Positions 1-8,397 are shown, counted from the stretch's first letter. The stretch: DNA of 64,000 bases from Carnobacterium_B sp040274945 (GCF_040274945.1 NZ_JBEMAR010000012.1:1-64000); one strand, 5' to 3'. The notes: generated by a model not told the origin, from the letters alone. Made by a program: numbers and translations.

Positions 1-92
1 CTGCTAAGTCACCCTCACATTTGGTTCGTCTTACTTTGTTTAGTTTTCAAAGGTCAATCACTTCATCAATCACTTCATCTGACAACTACTGA
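1..92 (-). other. rRNA operon 5' leader (truncated at the window edge)
   Basis: Read on the minus strand, the stretch downstream of the promoter at 93-121 contains TTTGAAAACTAAACAAAG and CGAACCAAATGTGAGGG, which resemble the antitermination leader and spacer sequences that precede 16S rRNA in Lactobacillales. No 16S sequence itself is inside the window, so the rRNA gene is inferred to lie just left of position 1. Confidence 0.65.
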
Positions 93-121
93 AGTATAAC
101 ACCCTCTAAATAAGTTGTCAA
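93..121 (-). promoter_or_regulatory. rRNA promoter P2 (consensus sigma-A)
   Basis: TTGACA (116-121) and TATACT (93-98) on the minus strand are separated by exactly 17 bases. It fires leftwards into the presumed rRNA operon. Near-consensus boxes in tandem with P1 are typical of rrn promoters. Confidence 0.8.
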
Positions 122-197
122 CGATTTTTAAATAATTATTTTTTATTCTGTATAATTATCCAAGTAACCGCTACATCGTAATTTCGATGACCACAAT

Positions 198-227
198 ATA
201 ATACCACTTTAGCACTGTATTTGTCAA
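198..227 (-). promoter_or_regulatory. rRNA promoter P1
   Basis: TTGACA (222-227) and TATTAT (198-203) on the minus strand with an 18-base spacer, about 105 bases upstream of P2 and in the same direction. Two promoters in tandem are the usual rrn arrangement. Confidence 0.7.
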
Positions 228-343
228 GAATTACTTTTCATTCTCTTTTCTTGCTATCACTATCGCAACAACGTGTTCTACTATACCAAGATTTTTCTTT
301 TTCGTCAATACTAAACACCTAATTCTTTTGTTAATTTTACAAA

Positions 344-385
344 CAATTCAGTAAAAATATACATCGTGGTATTTTTACTGAATTG
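344..385 (-). terminator. long perfect hairpin after the methyltransferase gene
   Basis: A 16-bp perfect inverted repeat (arms 344-359 and 370-385, core AATTCAGTAAAAATA) with a 10-base loop lies 17 bases past the stop of the methyltransferase gene. The arm itself supplies the A/U run. It probably ends that transcript before the rrn promoters. 222-343 holds nothing else I can identify. Confidence 0.6.
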
Positions 386-401
386 CGCTTTATATTTATA
401 C

Positions 402-1106
402 TTAAACCTTATCTTCTATCATATAAGAAAAATCAGTGTCATCTTGTTTTACTACCATTAACAAACCATCGCCTAACGGGACGATACTTGATTCTAATGA
501 CGGATGATGCATAACCACATCTAAAAATGCATTTAATTTGCGGTGTATCGTTCTTCTATTCTTAGGTATTTCCTCTTTGGGAGTAAGAATTGTTCCACCT
601 TGTAAAACATCATCAACAATCAACATTCCACCTTTTTTCAACAAACGCATACAATCTGGAAAAAAATCATAATACTTGGATTTCGCACTATCCATAAAAA
701 TAAAATCATATGGTCCTTCTAGCGTAGAAAGAATATCAGCTGCTTGCCCTTCTAACAGAGTAACTTTGTCCGTTAATCCCAATACTTCATAATTTTTTCT
801 TGCTTTTTTAATCATAACGTCAAAACGATCAATTGTTGTAACGTGCCCTTCATCCCCAACATGTTGTGCCATCAAACTTGATGAGAAGCCGATAGCTGCT
901 CCAATTTCTAAAATTTGTTTTGGCTTTATCTGCCCTAGCAGTAAGTTCAAAAATACCACTGTTTCATGCGGTATGATCGGCACACCTTCTTTATTCGCTT
1001 GGCGTTCAATCTCTCCAAGACTTCCCTCAAGTGGCTTTTGTTCGTTTCGAAGAAATTCCACTACTTCTTTATCCACAACTGGTCTGTACATCATTTCATT
1101 TCTCAC
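402..1106 (-). CDS. trmR: class I SAM-dependent O-methyltransferase, TrmR/YrrM-like
   Basis: 234 aa. The SAM-binding motif EIGAAIGFSS is at residues 67-76, and FMDSAKSKYYDF (137-148) carries the metal-binding Asp typical of the catechol/caffeoyl-CoA O-methyltransferase fold. In Bacillus the closest named member, TrmR (YrrM), methylates 5-hydroxyuridine at the tRNA wobble position; that function here is an inference from family resemblance. The GTG start (1104-1106) is chosen because GAGGG lies 7 bases upstream, whereas the in-frame ATGs just downstream have no ribosome site. Monocistronic, ending at the hairpin 344-385. Confidence 0.75.
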   Translation of the reverse strand: MRNEMMYRPVVDKEVVEFLRNEQKPLEGSLGEIERQANKEGVPIIPHETVVFLNLLLGQIKPKQILEIGAAIGFSSSLMAQHVGDEGHVTTIDRFDVMIKKARKNYEVLGLTDKVTLLEGQAADILSTLEGPYDFIFMDSAKSKYYDFFPDCMRLLKKGGMLIVDDVLQGGTILTPKEEIPKNRRTIHRKLNAFLDVVMHHPSLESSIVPLGDGLLMVVKQDDTDFSYMIEDKV

Positions 1107-1336
1107 TGCATTTCCCTCGCATTTCTAATTTTATCAGTCGTTTTTTTAATTCTAATTTCCATTTGCTATTTATTATAGAATGCCAAATACTTTCAGACAA
1201 GTTAATGTTGTTAATGCTTAACTGCTTTATCATTAAATAAATTTTCATCCGTTTTCAAAAGCATTGGATACCTTAAGCACGATATGTTATTATCAAATTA
1301 AATAAATCAATCCCAATCCTTAAAGGAGGATACGAA

Positions 1337-1978
1337 ATGCTTATAAAATCTCTTTGTATTCCTAAAAATAAACTTACTACTGTAAGCGAAACGGTTACCC
1401 TTCAAGAAGCAATTGATATTCTTGAAAAATCCGGCTTTCGCTGTATACCTATTCTAGATGAAACTGGAACAATATTCAGAGGAAATATCTACAAAATGCA
1501 TATTTACCGTCACAAAGCTAATGGTGGAGATATGAACTTACCAGTAACTCATTTATTAAAAAATGCTACTAAGTTCATTTCTATTGACGCCTCTTTTTTC
1601 AAAGTATTTTTCTCGATCAAAGAATTGCCATACATTTCTGTATTGGACGAAGATAATCGATTTTATGGTATTTTAACTCATAGTTCGTTATTAAATATGT
1701 TGCAACAATCTTGGAATGTGAACACAGGTAGTTACGTTTTAACAATTGCTTCTACTGGCCAAAAAGGCGATTTAGCAAATATGGCAAAAATTATTAGCCG
1801 TTTTTGTTCAATTTCAAGTTGTATTACACTAGATGTTGAGCAAGATGATTTAGTTCGCCGCACAATGATCACTTTAGAATCCGGCATGACAAAAGATACT
1901 CTGAAGGAATTAACTGCCGCTCTAAGCAAAAAAGGATTTCGTGTAGTTGAAGTAGAAGATTTAAAAAACGTTGGTTAA
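1337..1978 (+). CDS. cbpA: CBS-domain protein, likely c-di-AMP-binding CbpA
   Basis: 213 aa. Two CBS repeats fill about residues 8-120 (RCIPILDE and PYISVLDE are the two characteristic strand segments), followed by an ACT-like domain (about 130-210). This CBS-CBS-ACT layout and length match Listeria CbpA, a cytosolic c-di-AMP receptor of otherwise unclear role. The start is fixed by AAAGGAGG 7 bases upstream. It is a single gene ended by a strong terminator at 1992-2026. The ligand is inferred from the family, not visible directly. A second c-di-AMP receptor family (DarA) is encoded at the right end of the window. Confidence 0.7.
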   Translation: MLIKSLCIPKNKLTTVSETVTLQEAIDILEKSGFRCIPILDETGTIFRGNIYKMHIYRHKANGGDMNLPVTHLLKNATKFISIDASFFKVFFSIKELPYISVLDEDNRFYGILTHSSLLNMLQQSWNVNTGSYVLTIASTGQKGDLANMAKIISRFCSISSCITLDVEQDDLVRRTMITLESGMTKDTLKELTAALSKKGFRVVEVEDLKNVG

Positions 1979-1991
1979 TTTTTTACTATCT

Positions 1992-2026
1992 AAAAAAGCT
2001 AAATGCTGATGCATTTAGCTTTTTTT
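1992..2026 (+). terminator. bidirectional terminator between cbpA and queT
   Basis: Perfect 15-bp stem (AAAAAAGCTAAATGC and its complement) with a TGAT loop. A and T runs on both sides let it serve the convergent genes cbpA (+) and queT (-). Confidence 0.9.
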
Positions 2027-2518
2027 CTATCCTTCTATCCGTTTACTAAAATGAATTTTTTTATCAATATACATCATGATTGGCATACCAATTCCCATAA
2101 CAACAAATTCACCAATCGCAACCGTTAAGTAGCTAAACCAGAACGGCAATTGCAACGCTAGATACAATTCCCACGCAATCAAGGCTGAACCGATAGTGAA
2201 CACTACCGTATTAACACTCATCTTCACCCAATTATTTGTTATTCTTCTTGTTATCCCACTCATTATAATTAATGACAGCAATGTGTGCGCAACGCCAAAT
2301 ACTATATCATAGACAACCATAGTTGAGAAAAAAAGGTTAGAGATAAACACTCCACCAACTATTCCTATAATATACTTTTTATTAAATACTGCTAAATGAT
2401 TTAACATTTCGGCTACTCGAAATTGAATTGCTCCAAAAGACATAAAAGCAAATGCCGAAGTGATTGCCACATACAAAGCTGCGACTACAGCATTTATTAC
2501 CAAATTTCTTATTTTCAT
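2027..2518 (-). CDS. queT: queuosine precursor ECF transporter substrate-binding component QueT
   Basis: 163 aa from the ATG at 2516-2518. It is a hydrophobic protein with about five to six membrane segments and the family landmarks FMSFGAIQFRVAEML and PVYDIVFG-like VVYDIVFGVAH. QueT proteins are S components that capture preQ1 or related queuosine precursors and dock on the shared ECF energising module (not in this window). A GTG at 2525-2527 would add MEG, but it sits only 2 bases from AGGAGG; the ATG is better spaced. The preQ1 riboswitch immediately upstream independently supports the substrate. Confidence 0.9.
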   Translation of the reverse strand: MKIRNLVINAVVAALYVAITSAFAFMSFGAIQFRVAEMLNHLAVFNKKYIIGIVGGVFISNLFFSTMVVYDIVFGVAHTLLSLIIMSGITRRITNNWVKMSVNTVVFTIGSALIAWELYLALQLPFWFSYLTVAIGEFVVMGIGMPIMMYIDKKIHFSKRIEG

Positions 2519-2529
2519 TCCTTCCACTT

Positions 2530-2570
2530 CCTCCTAGTTTTTTTTCGTGGGATGGTCAACGAACCACGTT
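2530..2570 (-). promoter_or_regulatory. preQ1-I riboswitch
   Basis: Minus-strand P1 stem CGTGG (2564-2568) pairs with CCACG (2546-2550) around the loop TTCGTTGACCATC. An A-rich strand and CTAGGAGG (2530-2537) follow. This is the preQ1 class I layout, in which the 3' tail forms the P2 pseudoknot. The tail contains the Shine-Dalgarno GGAGG of queT, so ligand binding should block translation of queT directly. Confidence 0.85.
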
Positions 2571-2632
2571 TCACAACTTTTATAGCATACCATTTTACTT
2601 TAATTTATTCAATTTCGTTTAAATAAACAAAT

Positions 2633-2662
2633 AAAAAAAGCATTCGCAAATGAACGAATGCT
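2633..2662 (-). terminator. mazF terminator
   Basis: Stem GCATTCG (2640-2646) with CGAATGC (2655-2661), followed on the minus strand by TTTTTTTATT. It lies about 20 bases after the mazF stop. Confidence 0.85.
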
Positions 2663-2683
2663 AAAAGCTAGGTACATTTTTTA

Positions 2684-3034
2684 TTAGACTTGTCTTGACA
2701 AACCAATACTTATCTCAAGAGCTTCATCTATTTTTTTCATCATTTTAAAATCTAGTTGAGTTACTTTTTCTCGTAAACGCTGTTTGTCAATTGTTCTTAT
2801 TTGTTCTAACAAGACAACAGAATTTTTTTCAAGATTATACTCTTCTGCCGAGATTTCAACATGGGTAGGCATTTTAGCCTTTTGGATTTTCGCTGTTATC
2901 GCTGCAATAATAACGGTTGGGCTGTAATGGTTGCCTACATTATTTTGAATAATCAAAACCGGCCGCATTCCACCTTGTTCCGAACCTATAACTGGCGATA
3001 AATCAGCATAATAAATCTCTCCCCGTCTTACCAT
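2684..3034 (-). CDS. mazF: type II toxin, MazF/NdoA-family mRNA endoribonuclease
   Basis: 116 aa, the full family length. The N-terminal RRGEIYYADLSP and the conserved stretch GSEQGGMRPVLIIQN are those of Bacillus NdoA (EndoA). Arg24 and Thr47 occupy the catalytic positions known from the Bacillus enzyme. The enzyme cuts single-stranded mRNA at a short U-rich site and is held inactive by the upstream antitoxin. AAGGAGG precedes the ATG. It is the second gene of a two-gene unit, 27 bases after the antitoxin gene. Confidence 0.93.
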   Translation of the reverse strand: MVRRGEIYYADLSPVIGSEQGGMRPVLIIQNNVGNHYSPTVIIAAITAKIQKAKMPTHVEISAEEYNLEKNSVVLLEQIRTIDKQRLREKVTQLDFKMMKKIDEALEISIGLSRQV

Positions 3035-3061
3035 AGGTATTTTCCTCCTTATAACACCTGG

Positions 3062-3310
3062 TTAGAATTGGGCACCGACCTCTTTTTCACAAACTTCAAA
3101 TTCATCACAAATATCAAGATTGATACGAGACATCTCTGCATATCCTTTACGCATGGTATCATAGACTATTAAATTTTCATCTAAAAAATAATTCACTACC
3201 GAATTAACAAATTCATTTTCGTCAATATTTGCAATCATGCAATACTCTTTAACTTCTTTGTAGATTCCAGGTGCTAAATTAACTTTCATTATGTTTTCAT
3301 TCTCATCCAT
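3062..3310 (-). CDS. mazE: type II antitoxin, MazE/EndoAI family
   Basis: 82 aa, small and acidic, with a ribbon-helix-helix-like N-terminal half (VNLAPGIYKEVKEYC, residues 10-24) and an acidic C-terminal tail (DICDEFEVCEKEVGAQF) that in this family inserts along the toxin dimer. Start ATG at 3308-3310 with AGGAGG 8 bases upstream. It is directly followed by mazF. In many Bacilli the order is acpS-alr-mazE-mazF; here alr is missing from between acpS and mazE. Confidence 0.85.
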   Translation of the reverse strand: MDENENIMKVNLAPGIYKEVKEYCMIANIDENEFVNSVVNYFLDENLIVYDTMRKGYAEMSRINLDICDEFEVCEKEVGAQF

Positions 3311-3495
3311 GCCCCATACCTCCTAAAAGATTACCTTTTCATACCCCATAAAAAGGATTCGCTTCAAGAACATGGTAACATGAATTGAAAAGCATTGAAA
3401 CTCTAGATACGGTTTAAAACCAAGTTTCATTTTATAGACAAATTTGATCTCACACTTAAGTATTTCAAAGCATTAACTAAGCTATTTTGCTGTTT

Positions 3496-3520
3496 ACTAA
3501 TTGGAATGATTCCAATTAGT
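3496..3520. repeat. 25-bp perfect palindrome in the acpS-mazE gap
   Basis: Arms ACTAATTGGAA and TTCCAATTAGT flank a TGA centre. It has no long T run next to it, so it looks more like an operator than a terminator. It lies in the 275-base gap (3311-3585) where alr is normally found. The rest of that gap shows no gene. Confidence 0.6.
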
Positions 3521-3585
3521 TTTCGCAACACAAATCGTATGTATGATTTAGTCTTTAAGTATAGTTACTTTATTATTCTCCCTTT

Positions 3586-3936
3586 CTATTGTTCTAAAAT
3601 CACTTGTGCTGCTGCAATAGTATCCGTATGCGTAATAGACAAAAACACTTGTCCGCTAAAAGGAGATTTTCCAACAATTGGTTTCCCATAACGATCGGGT
3701 AAAATCTCAATATCTTGAAAACCCAATTTTCCGATTCCAGTTCCCATCGCTTTTGAGAAAGCCTCTTTTGCAGCATATCTACCAGCTAGAAATTCAATTT
3801 TACGTGTACCTGCTAACTCAGAAAATATTTTCCATTCTACCGGGGTCAGCACTCGCTTAGAAAAAGTTTCCCTTTTCAAATAAGCTTCTTCTATACGAAC
3901 GATTTCTGTTATATCCAAACCAATCCCTATTATCAC
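3586..3936 (-). CDS. acpS: holo-[acyl-carrier-protein] synthase
   Basis: 116 aa from the GTG at 3934-3936, the usual AcpS length. The magnesium ligands Asp8 (GIGLDITEI) and Glu58 (AAKEAFSKA) are present, as is the C-terminal SITHTDTIAAA. It moves the 4'-phosphopantetheine of CoA onto acyl carrier protein for fatty acid synthesis. An upstream in-frame ATG (3946-3948) would add four residues, but it has no ribosome site, while GAGG lies 6 bases before the GTG. No alr gene follows it. Confidence 0.93.
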   Translation of the reverse strand: MIIGIGLDITEIVRIEEAYLKRETFSKRVLTPVEWKIFSELAGTRKIEFLAGRYAAKEAFSKAMGTGIGKLGFQDIEILPDRYGKPIVGKSPFSGQVFLSITHTDTIAAAQVILEQ

Positions 3937-4101
3937 TTTACACCTCATTTAAACTAGGCTACTTCTTTAGTCCTGTAAATTGAATTCTATAATATTACAC
4001 TAATTTTATCAAATATTAGTTCTTATGTCACTTCTAAAGAATACGAAAAATAATTTCATTTTAGTTTTTTTCGCTCATCTGTAATTACCACTCAAACATA
4101 C

Positions 4102-4133
4102 AAAAAAGGTTGAGACAATGTCCCAACCTTTTT
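4102..4133 (-). terminator. cshA terminator
   Basis: Stem AAAAAAGGTTG with CAACCTTTTT, interrupted by one mismatch, just after the cshA stop. T runs lie on both strands. Confidence 0.85.
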
Positions 4134-4144
4134 CACTTACACTT

Positions 4145-5725
4145 TTAATCTTTATCGCGAATAGTAAATTTACGTTCTCCGCCAGCTTTACGACGGTTAT
4201 CAGTAGATTTGCCACGGCTGTCTTTACGACGGCTGTCACTTCCACCACGACTTGAATCTTTATTCCATTTTCCGCTTCCGCCAGTGCCGCTTCCGCCACC
4301 ACGACGTTCAGAAGGTTTGCCACTACGGCTGCTTCCACCACGGTATCCGCCTTTACTTGCACTTCCACCACGGTTGCTTCCGCCACCATGACTTCCGCCT
4401 TTACGGCCAGGTAATGGACGTTCTGGAGTAATTTTAACTGGTACTTCGTCAGCGTCTTTTGTCACACTCTTAAGGAATGCAGCAGCAAGATCTTCAGCTG
4501 TATAAGTTTCCAATAATTGTGCAGCAGCTTTTTCGTAACGATCTAAACCATTAGCGTCAATGATAGAACCTACTTCATCAATTGATGCTTTAATTTGACC
4601 TTCAAAAGCTTCAGCATTTGTTGGTGGACGCAATGGAGTCATTGTTTTTTTAGTTAAATCTTCAATAACACGCAAGTATCCCATTTCATTAGGTGTAATA
4701 AATGTTACAGAAACACCCTCTTTTCCTGCACGACCAGTACGTCCAATACGGTGAACGTAACTTTCTGGGTCTTGAGGAATATCATAGTTGTATACGTGTG
4801 TAACGCCAGAGATATCTAATCCACGAGCAGCTACGTCGGTTGCTACTAAAACATCTAATTTACCTGTTTTAAAAGATTTCAAAACACTCATACGTTTTTG
4901 TTGAGAAAGGTCTCCATGGATTCCTTCTGCACGGTATCCGCGAGCTTCTAATCCACGAGCTAATTCATCTACGCGACGTTTTGTACGACCAAAAATGATT
5001 GTTAATTCTGGTGTTTGAACATCAAATAAACGAGTCATGATATCGAATTTTTCGAAGTCTTTACAACGTACGAAAAATTGTTCAATCAAACTATCAGACA
5101 TTGTTGTTGCTTTGATTTGAACGTGTTCAGGATTACTCATGAAACGTACACCAATGCGTTTGATAGCAGGCGGCATTGTAGCAGAGAATAATAAAGTTTG
5201 ACGTTCAGCTGGAACTTCATGAATAATTGTTTCAATGTCATCAATGAATCCCATGTTTAACATTTCATCCGCTTCATCCAACACTAAGGTTTCAACATGT
5301 CCTAATTTCAATGTTTTACGTTTGATATGATCTAATAAACGACCCGGCGTACCAACAACAATGTGTGGTGCATCTTTTAAAGCACGAATTTGGCGACTGA
5401 TGTCAGCTCCACCATAAACAACTTGAACACGAATTTTTTTATCGCGACTCAAACGGAATAATTCTTCTTGTGTTTGGATAGCTAATTCACGAGTAGGTGC
5501 AATAACTAATCCTTGTACATTACGGTTATTTACATCAATTTTTTGTAACATCGGTAAACCAAACGCAGCTGTTTTACCAGTTCCTGTTTGTGCTTGCCCA
5601 ATAACGTCTTTTCCTTCAAGTGCCAATGGAATAGTTTGTGCTTGGATTGGAGTTGCTTCCTCAAATCCTAAACGTTCTACCGATTTTAATAACTCAGGTG
5701 CTAAACCTAATTCTGTAAATTTCAA
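4145..5725 (-). CDS. cshA: DEAD-box RNA helicase CshA with RGG-rich tail
   Basis: 526 aa. Q motif around residues 20-30, Walker A AQTGTGKT (45-52), DEAD (150-153), SAT (181-183) and HRIGRTGR near 324, then a basic glycine-rich tail from about 425 to the end (SHGGGSNRGGS, RGGS and RRG repeats) that should bind RNA without specificity. CshA remodels mRNA and pre-ribosomes, joins the RNA degradosome and matters in the cold. The start is the TTG at 5723-5725, with GGAGG 7 bases upstream. The longer frame begins inside the ribosome site and is not credible. It is transcribed with an unusually long leader. Confidence 0.95.
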   Translation of the reverse strand: MKFTELGLAPELLKSVERLGFEEATPIQAQTIPLALEGKDVIGQAQTGTGKTAAFGLPMLQKIDVNNRNVQGLVIAPTRELAIQTQEELFRLSRDKKIRVQVVYGGADISRQIRALKDAPHIVVGTPGRLLDHIKRKTLKLGHVETLVLDEADEMLNMGFIDDIETIIHEVPAERQTLLFSATMPPAIKRIGVRFMSNPEHVQIKATTMSDSLIEQFFVRCKDFEKFDIMTRLFDVQTPELTIIFGRTKRRVDELARGLEARGYRAEGIHGDLSQQKRMSVLKSFKTGKLDVLVATDVAARGLDISGVTHVYNYDIPQDPESYVHRIGRTGRAGKEGVSVTFITPNEMGYLRVIEDLTKKTMTPLRPPTNAEAFEGQIKASIDEVGSIIDANGLDRYEKAAAQLLETYTAEDLAAAFLKSVTKDADEVPVKITPERPLPGRKGGSHGGGSNRGGSASKGGYRGGSSRSGKPSERRGGGSGTGGSGKWNKDSSRGGSDSRRKDSRGKSTDNRRKAGGERKFTIRDKD

Positions 5726-5970
5726 TATATTTCCTCCCAATTTTAAAACCTTAAAGAGAGATTTTTGCGAAATACAGGCACCTTCATTAGTTTAATCAAT
5801 GCACCTGCTGCTGTAACTCCATATAAAAACTCGATGTTCGTTCGGTTGAATGTACACCAAGTTTCTCATTTCATATAAAAAACTTGAACTATTTTCCAAG
5901 TTTATCTGCTTATCTAGTTTCACAAAACCCTCGATGGTTTCATTTTTTTATTAAAGAATATTCTTCAATC
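5726..5970 (-). promoter_or_regulatory. long structured cshA 5' leader
   Basis: About 245 bases lie between the likely start site and the cshA start codon. A terminator-like hairpin (AAACTTG 5897-5903 pairing with CAAGTTT 5880-5886, followed by T residues on the minus strand) lies mid-leader, and a CAGG/CCTG-closed stem lies further down. Long structured leaders are known for cold-responsive genes. The regulatory role here is inference. Confidence 0.5.
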
Positions 5971-5976
5971 TAATTC

Positions 5977-6005
5977 ATTCTATCATGTATATTTTAGTTT
6001 ATCAA
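5977..6005 (-). promoter_or_regulatory. cshA promoter
   Basis: TTGATA (6000-6005) and TAGAAT (5977-5982) on the minus strand, spacer 17. Bases 6006-6134 upstream hold nothing I recognise. Confidence 0.65.
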
Positions 6006-6134
6006 TTGATTTGGCCTTTTGTTTCAATGAACACGTTTCCTTTTTTAAATTTCTTTTCAATCTGTGAATTCACCTATTTTAGTTTACGTTTTCAATCTTC
6101 CTCGCTAATCTAACTGACATAATCCCTTTAAAAA

Positions 6135-6174
6135 AAAACTAAAAGCTGTGTTTGCACACGTTGCTTTTAGTTTT
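6135..6174 (-). terminator. terminator after the BI-1 gene
   Basis: AAAACTAAAAGC (6135-6146) pairs with GCTTTTAGTTTT (6163-6174), with an inner TGTG/CACA. A run of eight T follows on the minus strand. Confidence 0.9.
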
Positions 6175-6212
6175 ATCAGGATATTCACTTCTATTCCGAT
6201 TGTTAAAATCGA

Positions 6213-6923
6213 TTAATCTCTTCCGCCACCAAAGATACGCAACAAGCCAAGAAAAATATTAATAAAATCTAGGTATAAACTTAATGCTCCACTGATGGCT
6301 AGTGCACCTAAATTTTGTTCTCCTGAGTAGTGCACATAAAGTTCTTTTAATTTTTGAGTATCATATGCTGTAAAACCAATAAAAATCACTACTGTGATAA
6401 AAGACAGAACCATATCGGCCGGTCCACTTTGAAGGAAGAAACCATTTACTAACATAGCTATGATCAAACCGATTAAGGCCCCTCTTAATTGTCCACCTAA
6501 AGATGTCAAATCTTTTTTAGTTGTAAAACCTACTATGCTCATACCTGCAAATGATGCTGCTGTAGAAATGAATGCTGCACCAATACTGCCTAAATCATAC
6601 ATCAGAAAAATAGAAGAAAGTGTGATTCCATTAATAAGCGCAAACGCAATAAAACCGACAATCGATGCACCTGCTGATTTTAGTTTAGCTCCATTTGCAG
6701 ACAATTTCATTACCAGTGCAATCTCAGCAATAAAAAAACCTAAAAATCCGAAACGCGTTCCAAAAACTAAATTTAAAATAAACGGACTCTGAGATGCATA
6801 AAAAGCTGTGATTCCTGTGATAGTCAGTCCTACTGCCATATAACTATAGATCGACGCAAAAAACTTAGATAAGCCAGCAGTATTAATCGTTTGATTGGAT
6901 ACTTCTTTTCTTGGTGTATTCAT
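6213..6923 (-). CDS. Bax inhibitor-1/YccA-family membrane protein
   Basis: 236 aa with seven predicted hydrophobic segments spread over the whole length (for example FFASIYSYMAVGLTITG near the start and LYLDFINIFLGLLRIFGG at the end, a family hallmark). Bacterial BI-1 proteins such as Bacillus YetJ are pH-sensitive calcium leak channels; the role in this organism is unknown. The start chosen is the second ATG (6921-6923), because AAGGGG directly abuts the first one. Single gene between murF and cshA with its own terminator. Confidence 0.85.
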   Translation of the reverse strand: MNTPRKEVSNQTINTAGLSKFFASIYSYMAVGLTITGITAFYASQSPFILNLVFGTRFGFLGFFIAEIALVMKLSANGAKLKSAGASIVGFIAFALINGITLSSIFLMYDLGSIGAAFISTAASFAGMSIVGFTTKKDLTSLGGQLRGALIGLIIAMLVNGFFLQSGPADMVLSFITVVIFIGFTAYDTQKLKELYVHYSGEQNLGALAISGALSLYLDFINIFLGLLRIFGGGRD

Positions 6924-7008
6924 ACTATCCATCCCCTTAACTTATTCTATAGTAACAGTATAACAAATTTTCTAAATTAATCACTCAGTCTTTAGACATA
7001 TTTTTAGC

Positions 7009-8397
7009 TTACACTTGAAGTGATCTTACAACTGAAAGCAAATCCGTTCCCAAACTTGATTTTAGAAGAACATAATCTCCAGGATCAATTTGTTTTTCTA
7101 CAAATTTAATCAGTGGTTCTTTAGCTCCAATAAAATGAAAAAGATTTTCATCATCGAAAGTTCCTTTTAATGCTTCGTACAATACAGTCATTTGTTCGCC
7201 ATAAAGAATAACTTTTTCAATTTGAGTTGGATCAAGTGACTCTTTAACGCTTAGATGCAGTTCTGATGACTGTTCTCCTAGCTCCAGCATGTCTCCTAAA
7301 ACAACTATTTTTTTACCTGTATTTGTAAATGTACTAAAATTATCCAAGACAGCTTTCATAGCAGTAGGGTTCGCATTATAAGCATCATTTAAAATACTGC
7401 TATCATTTATCCCTTTTAGCCATTCTGTTCTGTTTTTAGTTAATTGAAATTGGGCTAGTTTTGGAGCAGATTTCTCAATTGAGATCCCTAAAGTCATTCC
7501 TGCCATTAAAGCAGCTAACGCATTGTTCACATTATATGTTCCTAAAACAGGTAAACTTACCACTAAATCAGGTCTTTCATTGGTCGCAAAACTCGTTTTG
7601 TCCATTTGAGCATCTATATTTAGTGGATACAAATCATTTTCAGGAGCTGTTCCAAAGGTCTTCAATTGCGATCCTTTTAAAGCTGTTACTCTTTCTTGTA
7701 GTAATGGCTCTTCCCCAGGATAAATCAGCACACCATTTTCTTTTAAGCCTGAACAAATTTCCATTTTTGCATCCGCGATCCCAGCTCTTGAACCAAAAAA
7801 TTCAATATGAGATTCTCCGATCATCGTTATAATAGCGACATCCGGCTTAGCTAAATCTGATAACACTTTGATTTCTCCAGCACGACTCATACCCATTTCT
7901 AAAATAACAACTTCAGTCTCAATCGGCATTTCAAGAATCGTTATCGGAAGTCCAATGTGGTTGTTAAAGTTTCCTTGTGTTTTATGCACACGGTATTGAC
8001 TAGATAAAACAGCGTCTGCCATATCTTTCGTAGTTGTTTTTCCATTACTTCCAGTGATACCAACAACTTTTGGATCAACTTTAGTTAAATAGAATTTAGC
8101 TAGATCTTGCAACGCTTTCAAGGTATCGTTTACTTGGATGACAGGAAACTCTTGTTCCAATTCAAGCGGTAAGTCTTTTAAAGATTTGCTCCATAAAGAA
8201 ACGGCTGCCCCATTTTCAACAGCTTTTAAAATAAAATTATGTCCATCATTATTTCCCAATAACGGTACAAACAATGACCCTTTAACTAATTTTCGAGTAT
8301 CAAAATTAACGGATGTTATTTCTTGGTCAGACCATTGATTTGTATCATTTATTGCTCCAACTGCCATTGCAATTTCTTTCACGGTTAAAGAAATCAT
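7009..8397 (-). CDS. murF: UDP-MurNAc-tripeptide--D-Ala-D-Ala ligase MurF
   Basis: 462 aa. ATP loop GSNGKTT (116-122), Mur ligase N-domain before it, central ILEMGMSRAGEI and C-terminal LNDAYNANPTAM, VVLGDMLELG. It adds the D-Ala-D-Ala made by Ddl to the UDP-MurNAc-tripeptide, the last cytoplasmic peptidoglycan precursor step. It lies directly after ddl on the same strand. The frame begins ATGATG; the second ATG is 6 bases from GGAGG and is preferred, the first (8398-8400) 3 bases from it. Confidence 0.95.
   Translation of the reverse strand: MISLTVKEIAMAVGAINDTNQWSDQEITSVNFDTRKLVKGSLFVPLLGNNDGHNFILKAVENGAAVSLWSKSLKDLPLELEQEFPVIQVNDTLKALQDLAKFYLTKVDPKVVGITGSNGKTTTKDMADAVLSSQYRVHKTQGNFNNHIGLPITILEMPIETEVVILEMGMSRAGEIKVLSDLAKPDVAIITMIGESHIEFFGSRAGIADAKMEICSGLKENGVLIYPGEEPLLQERVTALKGSQLKTFGTAPENDLYPLNIDAQMDKTSFATNERPDLVVSLPVLGTYNVNNALAALMAGMTLGISIEKSAPKLAQFQLTKNRTEWLKGINDSSILNDAYNANPTAMKAVLDNFSTFTNTGKKIVVLGDMLELGEQSSELHLSVKESLDPTQIEKVILYGEQMTVLYEALKGTFDDENLFHFIGAKEPLIKFVEKQIDPGDYVLLKSSLGTDLLSVVRSLQV

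Noticed and set aside
4075..4391. Open frames on both strands rich in Ala/Val or Pro/Leu
   Set aside because: They are shadows of the Gly/Arg/Ser-rich repeats in the cshA tail; no ribosome site and no domain.
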